Positions 37,042 through 45,794 are shown, counted from the stretch's first letter. The stretch: DNA of 64,000 bases from JAIRNF01 sp031551125 (GCA_031551125.1 JAVBOB010000012.1:1-64000), one strand, 5' to 3'. Translations and numbers: made by a program. The notes: generated by a model from the sequence alone, not told the origin.

Positions 37042-38532
37042 ATGAACCGAATCATTCCAATTTTTGTATTACTTTTCCTGCTTATATCCTCACAGCAGGT
37101 AATAGGACAAATCATTCATTCTTCCACCGGAATAGCCGATACGCTATCTGTATCTCCTACACAGCAATTTCACGTAAAAAAGCGACCATACTTCGCTGCA
37201 GCCGAGGTTGTGCTGTTAAACCTTGGGGTTAATGCGTTTGACCGTTTTGTGCTGCAAGACGACTATGCAGTGATAAATGGCAGTACGATAAAGCAAAACT
37301 TCAAAACCGGCTTTGTTTGGGATAACGACAGCTTCTCTACAAATTTGCTATGGCATCCCTACCATGGAAGCTTGTACTTTAACGCCGCCCGTTCCAATGG
37401 GTTGAATTTTTGGGCATCAACTCCTTATGTTCTTGGAGGAAGCCTCATGTGGGAGTTTTTTATGGAAAACGAACCGGCATCAATCAACGATGTATTCTCA
37501 ACCACAATAGGCGGTATAGCGCTGGGAGAGGTGGCCTTCCGTAGTTCTTCGCTAATACTGGACAACTCAAAACGAGGGACAGAGCGGGTTGCCCGTGAAG
37601 TAGTAAGCGCAGTGCTTTCTCCTATAAACGCATTTAACCGGCTTACAAGAGGAGAAATGTGGAAAGGCTATCCCTCTAACACGTATGATAACGAACGACT
37701 CCCCTTCATTCTCAATGCCAATTTAGGCTGGCGGCACATGGCTGAAGATGAAGAGCCCAACAACAGCTATAACGGAATGATTCTAGAGCTGGGGATGAGA
37801 TATGGAGATCCGTTCTACAACGACAGCTACAAGCCTTTCGAATACTTTACGGTAGATATGATGCTCAACATAGGCGGAGACCAACCCGGTATCGGCTCCA
37901 TAAATGCCTTGGGCATACTATGGGGAAAAACACTTAGTCCTGCAGCCGGACATGACATGACTGTGGGCATTTTTCAGCATTATGATTTCTACCAAAGCAC
38001 CCCGCTAAAAGGAACAACTACCGTTCCGTTTGAACTGGCTCAATCAGCAGCGATAGGAGGTGGCGCGATATACAAGTTCCCTCCGGTAAATGGTAAGCTC
38101 AATATTTCATGCAGCCTGTTTGCCAGTGCCATTTTGATGGGTGGAACGCTAACCGACTACTTTACCGTAAACGATCGCGATTACAACATGGGTAGCGGAT
38201 ACAGCCTAAAGCTCCGTTCATTGTTCGAGCTTCGCAAGACGATAGCTGCTTACCTCAACTTTGAGCAATACCACCTATACACGTGGAAGGGGTACCCCAA
38301 CGAGCCCAACCCCATTCCTCCCGATACGGATATTAAATATCTTAATGCGCAAGGCAATAAGGGAAACATTCTATTTAACCTCATCAGCTTTCGTATAGAC
38401 GTAAGCCTAATCCCAAAACTTAAGATGAGTCTTGCTCCCTACTTCTACTTTCGCCATACCCACTACGACTATTTCGATGATGTTGACTCGAAAACCTTCG
38501 AAACAAGGGTAATGATTTCATATACAATATAA
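37042..38532 (+). CDS. DUF3943 outer-membrane protein of unknown function
   Basis: 496 aa from the ATG at 37042; a TTG at 37009 would put 11 extra residues before the signal peptide (MNRIIPIFVLLFLLISSQQVIGQ). The DUF3943-type segment runs about 80-200 (FSTNLLWHPYHGSLYFNAARSNGLNFW, then SLILDNSKRG). The rest is rich in alternating aromatic/hydrophobic strands and ends in an aromatic strand (TFETRVMISYTI), as in a beta-barrel. Its function is unknown; outer-membrane location is inferred. Confidence 0.8.
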   Translation: MNRIIPIFVLLFLLISSQQVIGQIIHSSTGIADTLSVSPTQQFHVKKRPYFAAAEVVLLNLGVNAFDRFVLQDDYAVINGSTIKQNFKTGFVWDNDSFSTNLLWHPYHGSLYFNAARSNGLNFWASTPYVLGGSLMWEFFMENEPASINDVFSTTIGGIALGEVAFRSSSLILDNSKRGTERVAREVVSAVLSPINAFNRLTRGEMWKGYPSNTYDNERLPFILNANLGWRHMAEDEEPNNSYNGMILELGMRYGDPFYNDSYKPFEYFTVDMMLNIGGDQPGIGSINALGILWGKTLSPAAGHDMTVGIFQHYDFYQSTPLKGTTTVPFELAQSAAIGGGAIYKFPPVNGKLNISCSLFASAILMGGTLTDYFTVNDRDYNMGSGYSLKLRSLFELRKTIAAYLNFEQYHLYTWKGYPNEPNPIPPDTDIKYLNAQGNKGNILFNLISFRIDVSLIPKLKMSLAPYFYFRHTHYDYFDDVDSKTFETRVMISYTI

Positions 38533-38578
38533 TAAATTCCGGTATCGGTAATTATTTTTTAGTAAAAGCCCAAAATAC

Positions 38579-38586
38579 TACATTTG
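38579..38586 (+). promoter_or_regulatory. Putative -7 element for mscS
   Basis: TACATTTG matches TAnnTTTG, 57 bp before the mscS ATG. The -33 region is a T-run without a clear TTG. Confidence 0.4.
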
Positions 38587-38643
38587 TGCTGTAATACATG
38601 TTTCTATTTTCATCTGTAAAAATCAAAAACCATTACAAAAACT

Positions 38644-39438
38644 ATGGAACAGTACATTCAGCTGGGTATCCAATATGGGCTTAAGCTACTTGGCGCAATT
38701 GCCATCCTTATTGTTGGCTTTTGGGTAGTAAAAAAAGTAAGCAAGGGAATGAAAAAGGTGCTCATGAAAAAAGACATTGACGCCTCTCTTACCACATTTT
38801 TATCTTCATTTGTAAACGTTATCTGCAAAATACTAGTTATACTGGTTGCAATTGCCAGCGTTGGTATTGAGATGACTTCTATTGTAGCCATTATGGGTGC
38901 TGCATCTTTGGCTATTGGTATGGCGCTATCCGGCACTTTTCAGAACTTTGCAGGCGGAATGGTAATCCTATTTCTTAAGCCGTTTAAGGTAGGTGACGTT
39001 ATTGAAGCGCAAGGCTTCACCGGAACAGTTAGCGAGATATTGATGTTTACTACCATGATTAAAACGGCAGATAACAAGTGTATTTTTATTCCCAACGGCG
39101 GACTTGCCAATGGCTCTATTGTAAACTACACCCGTACCGGAACACGCCGATTGGATTTAACCTACAACATTGCATACGGCGATAATGTAGAACGTGCAAG
39201 AGAAATTCTTACCCGGCTAATTAACGAGGATAAACGAATACATACCGAGCCTGCACCAATGATTGTTCTTTCATCATTGGCCGATAGCGCTGTACATGTT
39301 AGTGTTCGTATATGGACTAATGCATCAGACCTCTTCGACGTTCAGTTCAGCTTAAATGAAAAGGTGTATGCCGCTTTCCCTGCGCAAGGGCTCAGCTTTC
39401 CCTTCCCGCAAGTGCAAGTACATACGTCAGGTAAATAG
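38644..39438 (+). CDS. mscS: Small-conductance mechanosensitive channel (MscS)
   Basis: 264 aa. Three membrane helices are seen: about 12-30, 56-78 and the pore helix around 82-112 with the Gly/Ala-rich AAIMGAASLAIGMALSGTFQNFAGG pattern. The cytosolic beta domain (KVGDVIEAQGFTGTVSEILMFTT, then FIPNGGLANGSIVNYTR) and the C-terminal alpha-beta domain follow. It relieves turgor on osmotic downshock. The length matches E. coli MscS (286 aa) within family range. It is convergent with a lipoprotein gene across a hairpin. Confidence 0.95.
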   Translation: MEQYIQLGIQYGLKLLGAIAILIVGFWVVKKVSKGMKKVLMKKDIDASLTTFLSSFVNVICKILVILVAIASVGIEMTSIVAIMGAASLAIGMALSGTFQNFAGGMVILFLKPFKVGDVIEAQGFTGTVSEILMFTTMIKTADNKCIFIPNGGLANGSIVNYTRTGTRRLDLTYNIAYGDNVERAREILTRLINEDKRIHTEPAPMIVLSSLADSAVHVSVRIWTNASDLFDVQFSLNEKVYAAFPAQGLSFPFPQVQVHTSGK

Positions 39439-39456
39439 TACTTTTACTAGAATAAA

Positions 39457-39507
39457 CAAGTTCTCCATTTTGTGCAGGAAGAAGTTCTGCATAGAATGGA
39501 GAACTTG
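39457..39507. terminator. Bidirectional terminator after mscS
   Basis: CAAGTTCTCCATT (39457-39469) and AATGGAGAACTTG (39495-39507) are a perfect 13-bp inverted repeat with a further TGCAG/CTGCA pairing inside the 25-nt loop. It lies between two convergent genes. Confidence 0.75.
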
Positions 39508-39524
39508 CATTATTCTACTTACAG

Positions 39525-40070
39525 CTAATCTAATTCTTTCACCTCACTTGCTTCCATTGTAACAACTGCCACCCGTTTTTTATTTGTTCCATCCATTAGC
39601 TGATACAACTTATCGGTTTGCTCCTTCGATAATTGTTCTGCAACATTTTCTTTTTTCCTCTCTGCAATCCACGGGCTGTCGTTGCAAGGCGTATTATCAA
39701 TGTGGCATAGAATAGTTTTTTGTTGCACAATACTATCAACATACGCTAACGTAGTATATGTAACCGTTACATGCCCTATAACCTTTACCCTTTTATGGTT
39801 GAGCGATTTATCAAATCGCTCGAAACCGCTACCGAAAACCACTTTTACAAAACCGCCGGTATCTCCACGCAGCTTCATCTTCAAACCGTTTACCGGACAA
39901 ACATGAACGACAGTTCCCTCTATACTCACCTCCTTACCCACATATCTTTCCGGAGTTAACAACAAGCTATCTACCTGAATAGTCAGGTTCTGTGCCTGTT
40001 GAGAAGAAGTATGCTTACAGGCGATAACGAGTAGTAAAAAAACTGCTCCAACAATAATTTTTGACTTCAT
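39525..40070 (-). CDS. Putative lipoprotein with OB-fold-like domain
   Basis: 181 aa from the ATG at 40070; the frame extends to 40109 but the lipoprotein signal starts at MKSKIIVGAVFLLLVIAC, giving the acylated Cys at residue 18. The central part (YVGKEVSIEGTVVHVCPVNG, then GFVKVVFGSGFERF and RVKVIGHVTV) has the strand pattern of an OB-fold/tRNA-anticodon-like domain. Two Cys near 122 and 129 (ILCHIDNTPC) are notable. Function unknown; periplasmic lipoprotein inferred. Confidence 0.7.
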   Translation of the reverse strand: MKSKIIVGAVFLLLVIACKHTSSQQAQNLTIQVDSLLLTPERYVGKEVSIEGTVVHVCPVNGLKMKLRGDTGGFVKVVFGSGFERFDKSLNHKRVKVIGHVTVTYTTLAYVDSIVQQKTILCHIDNTPCNDSPWIAERKKENVAEQLSKEQTDKLYQLMDGTNKKRVAVVTMEASEVKELD

Positions 40071-40120
40071 ACATTTTTTAGTTTTCAATTTATCACTCCA
40101 TACCGACAATTGTACCCATT

Positions 40121-40212
40121 AGCCCCCTAAAGGAGGAACCGCACTACTGCAAAATTGAACTTCCGAAAATTGTTTGTACAGCGCCAAAGCCTCCTTTAGG
40201 GAGTTGGGGGTA
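40121..40212. repeat. CCCCTTTAGGGG-family element, copy A
   Basis: The left end CCCCCTAAAGGAGG (40123) and the right end CCTCCTTTAGGGAG followed by TTGGGGG (40190-40210) flank a core with ACTGCAAAATTGAAC and TTGTTTGTACA. The core and ends match copy B at 59986-60083. Confidence 0.7.
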
Positions 40213-40257
40213 AAGTAGCAATGAGCTATATATCCGATTCCAAAATATTGCAAGCAC

Positions 40258-40356
40258 ACCATTGGCTTCGCCGAATTTGCAAACTCGGTTACAAAGTGTT
40301 TTTGCCAACCAATCTGCTTAATTTGAAGAGATTGCTTCGCTTCGCTCGCAATGACG
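40258..40356. repeat. Dispersed GTCATTGCGA-family repeat, copy 2
   Basis: It begins with ACCATTGGCTTCGCCGA and ends with GAGATTGCTTCGCTTCGCTC plus GCAATGACG (40328-40356), as in copy 1. Confidence 0.7.
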
Positions 40357-40380
40357 TGCTCTTTATAACCCAATACTCTC

Positions 40381-40785
40381 CTATTTCCCTCCGCCGGAAC
40401 TCTCAACCACCGTACCCTTAATACGCAATGTAATGGGCGTGGGTGAGTCGTTAATGTACACCGTCAGGCTCTTATCAAAGGGTGTAACAGCCGATGGAGT
40501 AAAAGTAGCCTTTACATAACCGCGAACGCCGGGAAGTACAGGTTTTTTAGTCCAGCCCGGTGTTGCACATCCACAGGATGTCCCGACATTTTGAATAATA
40601 ATAGGTTCTTTTCCGCTATTGGTAAACTCAAAGGTGAAACTTTGAGCACCCGCTTTCAGCTCAATATTACCAAAATCATGCACTACCTTATCAAAAGCAA
40701 TGGCAGAAGTTTGGGCTTGTTGTTGGGCAAAAACGGTTAGCCCCATAGCGGATAAAAAGCTTACGAATAGAATTAATTTTTTCAT
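40381..40785 (-). CDS. DUF1573 periplasmic protein
   Basis: 134 aa from the ATG at 40785; the frame opens at 40857 but the signal peptide MKKLILFVSFLSAMGLTVFAQ starts here. DUF1573 is a small Ig-like/ASH-type beta domain common in Bacteroidetes; the typical FDKVVHDFGNIELKAGAQSFTFEFTNSGKEP and the CGC pair in GTSCGCATPGW are present. Function unknown. Its own promoter lies at 40812-40844. It is divergent from the membrane-anchored regulator at 40959. Confidence 0.88.
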   Translation of the reverse strand: MKKLILFVSFLSAMGLTVFAQQQAQTSAIAFDKVVHDFGNIELKAGAQSFTFEFTNSGKEPIIIQNVGTSCGCATPGWTKKPVLPGVRGYVKATFTPSAVTPFDKSLTVYINDSPTPITLRIKGTVVESSGGGK

Positions 40786-40811
40786 CTTTTTTAGTTTTAA
40801 AAGGTTCGGGG

Positions 40812-40844
40812 CAAAGGTAGAGGCAGGGGCAAGTGCCCTACAAA
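40812..40844 (-). promoter_or_regulatory. Putative promoter of the DUF1573 gene
   Basis: On the minus strand the -7 box is TACCTTTG (40819 to 40812) and TTTG at 40844 to 40841 is the -33 element with a 21-bp spacer. The leader would be about 20 nt. Confidence 0.6.
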
Positions 40845-40852
40845 TTTTCAAA

Positions 40853-40926
40853 GTCAAATGATGGTCGCTTTTGTTTTAAATCCACCCTTCAATGTCAAAA
40901 AATGGTAGTTTTTATGTCAAAAACAT
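40853..40926 (+). promoter_or_regulatory. GTCAAA direct-repeat operator upstream of the membrane-anchored regulator
   Basis: GTCAAATG (40853), GTCGCTTT (40864), GTCAAAAAATG (40894), GTAGTTTTTAT (40905) and GTCAAAAACAT (40916) recur on 11-bp steps within the groups, the spacing expected for tandem OmpR/PhoB-type winged-helix binding. The same repeats lie upstream of the histidine kinase gene (45841-45902). Confidence 0.65.
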
Positions 40927-40947
40927 ATTTTATTCGTACTAACTAGC

Positions 40948-40955
40948 TACATTTG
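40948..40955 (+). promoter_or_regulatory. Putative -7 element, leaderless start for the regulator
   Basis: TACATTTG is a perfect TAnnTTTG ending 3 bp before the ATG at 40959. It is 32 bp downstream of the last GTCAAAAAC repeat. A TTG -33 is absent, as in an activator-dependent promoter. The mRNA would be leaderless or nearly so. Confidence 0.55.
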
Positions 40956-40958
40956 AAC

Positions 40959-42053
40959 ATGTCTTCATCAGAAAAACGCCCCCGTTTCGGCTGGATTAAC
41001 AGCCTTTGGATTTTGAGCGTAGTACTGCTGCTTGCGTTGCAGCTGCTATGGCTTAACAATACCCATCAGCTAATTAACAACCAGCTGGTAGGCGAAGCAA
41101 ACGAAGCCTTTAAGGATGCTTATGTAAGAGAGCTAGCTTACCGTACACCTCCGGTAAATGCCGGAAACATCAGCTCGCTAACAGTACAAGAGTGTGGTAA
41201 TGAGGAGGTACGCATTATTCGCCACTGTCCCAAACCCGATACCCTTATTTATCGTAACAGCTACGGCCGCTCTCTTGAAACGGTTATCAACCGTGCCTTT
41301 TATGAGCTGAGAGAGAAGAACACCCCTCTCAACGTACACTGTTTAGCCGACTTATTTGCCGGAGTGCTATTTGAGCGTGGCATTCAGGCTAACTTTGTAG
41401 TTGAAAAATGGAATACGAAAACAAACAAGATGCTGGCCACAAGCGATATGTCCGGCAAAGTACAACAACAGACCAAAAAGTCACATGTCTTGGTAATCAG
41501 CATTTCAGAGACGGAGGAATTGCAGGCAAAGCTGGAGTTTGAGCAAATAGGCGTTTTCCGACGAATGATTGGCATCATTATCATCTCTCTGCTACTAACG
41601 GTAGTAATGATAGCATGTTTGACATACCAGCTGCGATACCTGCGTAGGCAAAACGTAAAGAAGGAAGCCATTGCCGGATTTACCAGTGATTTGCTTACCC
41701 GCATAGAAACTATGCAAAGTCAAAGCAAGCCGACAGTACCACAATCATCTTCTACATTTCGGTTAGGGCAGTATAGCTTCAATGCCGACAGTAACGAACT
41801 GAATGGGTTTGGTAAAACAATCACCCTCAACAAAAAAGAAAATGCCATTTTATTTGAGCTGTGTGATAATACAGGCAAAGTGGTTGAACGAGAAATATTG
41901 TTGGAGAAATACTGGGAAAACACCGGATTTATATACTCTCGCAGCTTAGACACTTATATTGCCCGGCTCCGCAAATATTTAAGTGAAGACTCGTTTGTGC
42001 AAATTGTTACCATTAAGGGGCACGGGTATAAGCTGAGCCTTTCCGAATCCTAA
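40959..42053 (+). CDS. Membrane-anchored winged-helix regulator: kinase-like sensor fused to an OmpR-type DNA-binding domain
   Basis: 364 aa from the ATG at 40959 (a TTG at 40953 lies in the -7 box). Two membrane helices (about 14-34 and 204-226) flank a periplasmic domain, as in the histidine kinase at 45937. Where the kinase has its His box (IANFTHELKTP), this protein has IAGFTSDLLTRI: the phospho-accepting His is Ser243 and no ATPase domain follows. A linker leads to a winged helix (about 266-361) close to that of the response regulator at 47301 (shared LNKKE, GFIY, RSLDTYIA, LRKYL/LRSYL). There is no receiver domain. It is likely a one-component, ToxR-like transcription factor sensing a periplasmic signal. 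Its stop overlaps that of the convergent receptor gene. Confidence 0.85.
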   Translation: MSSSEKRPRFGWINSLWILSVVLLLALQLLWLNNTHQLINNQLVGEANEAFKDAYVRELAYRTPPVNAGNISSLTVQECGNEEVRIIRHCPKPDTLIYRNSYGRSLETVINRAFYELREKNTPLNVHCLADLFAGVLFERGIQANFVVEKWNTKTNKMLATSDMSGKVQQQTKKSHVLVISISETEELQAKLEFEQIGVFRRMIGIIIISLLLTVVMIACLTYQLRYLRRQNVKKEAIAGFTSDLLTRIETMQSQSKPTVPQSSSTFRLGQYSFNADSNELNGFGKTITLNKKENAILFELCDNTGKVVEREILLEKYWENTGFIYSRSLDTYIARLRKYLSEDSFVQIVTIKGHGYKLSLSES

Positions 42054-44707
42054 AATGCCCACGACACTTTAGCCATCACCGACATTGGTCGTAACTTATA
42101 AGCGCTGAATGATTCGCTTAGCGTGCCCAGCACCGAATACTCGTAACGTTTGTTGTTGAGAATATTCCGGCAATCAACAGAAAACTCGAACTGTTTCCAT
42201 GTATAGCTCACTCCGGCATCAACAAAGAATACCGCAGGGTATGAGGTGTTAGCGGCGTGATTATAGTAGTACTCGCCATGCACATAGGCCTGTAACTTCT
42301 TGATAAAGTTGAAACTCCATGTAAGAAAATGGGACATGGATAGTATCGGGGCGCTTTGCGATGTTTGCGGTTCCAAAATCTTTAGCTGCGAACGAGCGAA
42401 TGATGCTTCATACTCCACATTAGTCCAGTAAGCGGGCTTTACCACTACCTTAGGGCGTAGGCTAAACGTCTCGCTGGCAAAACGAGTCCACTGGTGTTGA
42501 CTTAACTGCTCAGCGGTAGTATAGCTATAGCCGGCATCCAGCCAAAAGGTGGTATTCCAGCTATCTACCGTTTTACTCACCTTCCCTGTAAGGGTCCATG
42601 TCTGCCGATCATTATCTTGCTTAACTGCTGTACGTTCGCTCAAAATACCATGAAAGCTACGGTTGTATAGTAAGTTAGAAACACCCCTCATATAGCTACC
42701 CGCAAAAGCAGCAAAAAACGCTGTTATAGGATTCCTATAGGTAATATTCAACGTATAGCTTTGCCTTACCTGCTCTAACAAATCATTCGGATTACGTTCT
42801 ATGCTGCGATAGTTGTATAAAATATAGTTCGGTATGATACTCCGAATGTCTCCGAAGCTGCTGCTATATCTGGCGCTACCCATAATATTCCAGTAAGCCG
42901 TAACATCATAGTTGAACGAAAACGACGGATTAAAAATCGTGAAGTACTCGCTGTTTATCGTTGTAAAGTTTACCGGAAGAGTTAACGATAACCTTAGCTT
43001 ACTATTCTGATAGCCCAGCAATGGCTGCAAAGAGTAAACGTATTTCTCCAACCCAAAATCATTTTTCAGGCTATCGGGAACAACCACTCCACCCTGAGAA
43101 TCAACAGGGCGTATTTCAGAATCGACATGTTGAACCTGTGCCTGAAATCCGGTTTTAAGCTCCAGCCTCCAGCTATTTTTCTTCGTTTTGAATGTGGCGT
43201 AGCTATTGGAAAAGAAAGAGGTTGAATGCAGGTTCTGACAAAGGTTCCCATCAGTTGTAATAGCAGACAAGCCTCCAAGGTTCATCCAATCTACTCCGCT
43301 AATCAATAGCTCTTGCGGCAACAATGAATAGCTATTAAACGATGAAACCTGAAATGTATTTAATCCCTTGTTCTTTATCCACTGAAAATCGTTAGAAAAA
43401 AGGTGGTTCGGCGTATTCAGCTGCTGCCCGATAGTGTTAACGCCACTCCATGTGTTAGCATTCGTTTCGTTCCAACGTCCGCGAAGCTTTAAGCTATTCT
43501 GCAAATAGTAGCTGGGAGAATTAGCTGTAAACGTAAACGCCCCCTCCAGCTGATGTTGCTTTCGGTTACTCTTCTGCAATTCCGAAATAGTCAGCGTACT
43601 ATCAGCCTCCAAATAGTAAACCGTACGAGCCTCTGTATCGAAGTCATGTTGGTTATTCACATAGCTCACGTTAGCACGCAGCTGGTAATCATCATTCAAT
43701 TTCCAAAGATTGTTTGTGCTCAACAAATGTGATTGGTTGAATAAGTATCTATTCTCGCTTACAGGTGGCGCTGCCGGCATTATCACCGATAGCCAATCGG
43801 CTTGGTCGGCATTATTTTCATTAGAAAAGTTGATAATATCGAATGTATGAGAAATCAGCTCGTCGGTTACGTTATTACCGATATTATTTGTCTTATATAC
43901 GTTCATACTTTGCATACCGCGTCCCACTCGCATACCCATAACACGGCCATCCCACAGAAAAGGAGAAGCGCCAAAGCCTGCGTCTATCTTCCCCAGCCAG
44001 CGAGATTTGGCCCCGTCTTTCAGCACCAAATTAATAGCTGCTTGGTCGGAAAAATCCGATTTTTCCAGCGCCTTTATCGCTTGGTGGTTTTCCAGCACCT
44101 GCACCTTCTTCACCGCATCAGCCGGAATATTTTTGGTTGCCAATCCATACTTACCCCCCAGTAAATCCGACCCTTCTACATAAAAATTGCTAATCGGTTT
44201 TCCATTATAGGAAATAGCGCCGTTTTGCGACACATCAATCCCCGGTAATTTTTTGAGAACATCTCCAATCACACGGTCTTGCGGAGTTTTAAAAAGAGCA
44301 ACATTGTAGTTCAACGTATCCCGCTCCTGCCATAGCTTATTGGCTCTTACCACAACCTCCTTCAAATTTGAGGATTGAGGCACCATCTCAACATCCAACC
44401 GACGACTTCCATTGTTTACGCTGATAATCTCTTTTGCATAGCCCAACATTGATACCTCAACCTGTAATGAATCACCAAACTGCGACCTCAACTTTAACGT
44501 ATAGTCGCCATTAGCATCGGTAACGGCAAAAGCCGATGCTGTTTTTTGTCCTGCTATAAACAGCAACGCTGAAGCGCCGTCCAGCGGACGATGGGTTTCC
44601 TTATCGGTTATTTTTCCGCTAATTGTACGTTGAGCAAAGAGTTCGCCCGCCCCCAAAAGGGGGAAGCACATACACGCAAACAGTATTACCCTTTTAATAC
44701 TAACCAT
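42050..44707 (-). CDS. TonB-dependent receptor-like outer-membrane protein, GLPGLI partner
   Basis: 885 aa. A signal peptide ends near GAGELFAQ (residue 26). A carboxypeptidase-like regulatory domain (about 28-115) precedes a plug (about 120-235: VLKKLPGIDVSQNGAISYNGKPISNFYVEG) and a 22-strand-type barrel ending in WAF. It lacks the SusC signature and has no SusD partner. The gene lies downstream of the GLPGLI gene on the same strand, 238 bp away, with a repeat element between; such receptor-GLPGLI pairs are common in Bacteroidetes. Ligand unknown; metal or peptide binding has been guessed for relatives. The stop overlaps that of the convergent regulator by 4 bp. Confidence 0.88.
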   Translation of the reverse strand: MVSIKRVILFACMCFPLLGAGELFAQRTISGKITDKETHRPLDGASALLFIAGQKTASAFAVTDANGDYTLKLRSQFGDSLQVEVSMLGYAKEIISVNNGSRRLDVEMVPQSSNLKEVVVRANKLWQERDTLNYNVALFKTPQDRVIGDVLKKLPGIDVSQNGAISYNGKPISNFYVEGSDLLGGKYGLATKNIPADAVKKVQVLENHQAIKALEKSDFSDQAAINLVLKDGAKSRWLGKIDAGFGASPFLWDGRVMGMRVGRGMQSMNVYKTNNIGNNVTDELISHTFDIINFSNENNADQADWLSVIMPAAPPVSENRYLFNQSHLLSTNNLWKLNDDYQLRANVSYVNNQHDFDTEARTVYYLEADSTLTISELQKSNRKQHQLEGAFTFTANSPSYYLQNSLKLRGRWNETNANTWSGVNTIGQQLNTPNHLFSNDFQWIKNKGLNTFQVSSFNSYSLLPQELLISGVDWMNLGGLSAITTDGNLCQNLHSTSFFSNSYATFKTKKNSWRLELKTGFQAQVQHVDSEIRPVDSQGGVVVPDSLKNDFGLEKYVYSLQPLLGYQNSKLRLSLTLPVNFTTINSEYFTIFNPSFSFNYDVTAYWNIMGSARYSSSFGDIRSIIPNYILYNYRSIERNPNDLLEQVRQSYTLNITYRNPITAFFAAFAGSYMRGVSNLLYNRSFHGILSERTAVKQDNDRQTWTLTGKVSKTVDSWNTTFWLDAGYSYTTAEQLSQHQWTRFASETFSLRPKVVVKPAYWTNVEYEASFARSQLKILEPQTSQSAPILSMSHFLTWSFNFIKKLQAYVHGEYYYNHAANTSYPAVFFVDAGVSYTWKQFEFSVDCRNILNNKRYEYSVLGTLSESFSAYKLRPMSVMAKVSWAF

Positions 44708-44750
44708 TTTCTTCTTCTACTTTTATTTATTGCTATCGCAAAAGACATTT

Positions 44751-44892
44751 AAGATGTTGCTCCTAACGGAGCAACACCGTTCTACACAAATTACATTAGC
44801 TATGCTATGGCTGTTCTGCGGCTCCGCTAGAAGCCAAATCTTTGTAGTCGCCAAGTGCATTTTAAGCCTCCGCCCGTTAGGAGCGGCATCTT
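44751..44892. mobile_element. MITE-like element with 19-bp terminal inverted repeats
   Basis: AAGATGTTGCTCCTAACGG (44751-44769) and, inverted, CCGTTAGGAGCGGCATCTT (44874-44892) match at 17 of 19 positions. The 142-bp element has no open frame of note and fills most of the gap between the GLPGLI and receptor genes. It has internal hairpin potential (GCTCCTAACGGAGC at 44760). No transposase is near, so movement would depend on one elsewhere. Confidence 0.6.
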
Positions 44893-44945
44893 TCAAATAA
44901 CAATGCGAATTCACTAATGCGTTTTATAAATAACGCTGAAGACTC

Positions 44946-45794
44946 CTACCTCTCTATCGGATTATACGGAATAGCCGGCATAGTTTGGTTTTTCGCCGGA
45001 GTCCCGTCAGGATTTGTCATAGTAATTTTCACGTTTGGCGCGGCTGTACTCATAAAGCCCAACGGGTCTTTTCTGAAGCGCTCATACACCTTATTATAGT
45101 CTTCCTTCGATACCTTTGCGTAGTTCTCTTTTTTCATCCCAATCACCACCTTCTCTTTCGGTGTTTCAATGCCCGAACATTCAAATACGTACTGGTTCTC
45201 CGTATCGGCAACATTCAGTATTAAGCCCGGTAATCCGGAAAACTTCCAAGGGCCATTGCTCACAGGGATTTGCATGGTAAACCATGCCACATAATCACGT
45301 CCGCGGAACGTACAGGTTGCCTTCTGGCACGCATAGCCAAGAATATTCATGGTATCGGGCAAAACTTCCCATTCAGGCTTTTCATAGGGTTCTTCATACT
45401 TATAGTTAGTCATCGCAATTCTATCCGTTGTAGTAAGCTTTCCTGTCGGATAGTTCTTGAAAATGTCATACGAAAATTTTCCTCGCTTCTGCGTTTTTAA
45501 TACTTCTATAACTTGCTCCGGGGGCAACGTTCGTATTAGCGAATCGGTCTGAAAGCGCACATAGCTGAAAAACTGTGATGCCGACTTACCCACCAGCAAC
45601 AACATTTCATCAGCCTCAGTTTTTTCAGGTTTTGTTACATCAGGCACAAATGTCACCGAATAGCTGACTTTGAGATAAGCAGAGTCCAGCACTTCCGTAG
45701 GTACGTTTAGCTTGGATGTATTTACAACCGTAACTTGTGCACGAAGGCCAATCATAGCGCATAACAGCAAACAGGATAAAAGGAAAGATTTCAT
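44946..45794 (-). CDS. GLPGLI family protein
   Basis: 282 aa from the ATG at 45794; the frame extends to 45866, but the signal peptide begins MKSFLLSCLLLCAMIGLRAQ. The family signature is exact: FRGRDYVAWFTMQIPVSNGP followed by WKFSGLPGLIL (GLPGLI at 187-192), with Cys156 and Cys161 nearby (YACQKATC). The C-terminus is Asn/Pro-rich. Function is unknown; the protein is predicted periplasmic. It is first in a unit with the TonB receptor downstream and is divergent from the kinase gene (142 bp), so the kinase/regulator pair probably controls it. Confidence 0.92.
   Translation of the reverse strand: MKSFLLSCLLLCAMIGLRAQVTVVNTSKLNVPTEVLDSAYLKVSYSVTFVPDVTKPEKTEADEMLLLVGKSASQFFSYVRFQTDSLIRTLPPEQVIEVLKTQKRGKFSYDIFKNYPTGKLTTTDRIAMTNYKYEEPYEKPEWEVLPDTMNILGYACQKATCTFRGRDYVAWFTMQIPVSNGPWKFSGLPGLILNVADTENQYVFECSGIETPKEKVVIGMKKENYAKVSKEDYNKVYERFRKDPLGFMSTAAPNVKITMTNPDGTPAKNQTMPAIPYNPIER

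Larger units (their letters stand above)
40071..40380. other. Intergenic region made mostly of two dispersed repeats
   Basis: 310 bp between the lipoprotein and DUF1573 genes. It contains a CCCCTTTAGGGG-family element (40121-40212) and a GTCATTGCGA-family copy (about 40258-40356), separated by about 45 bp. Short open frames here on both strands follow the repeats and are rejected as genes. Confidence 0.7.
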
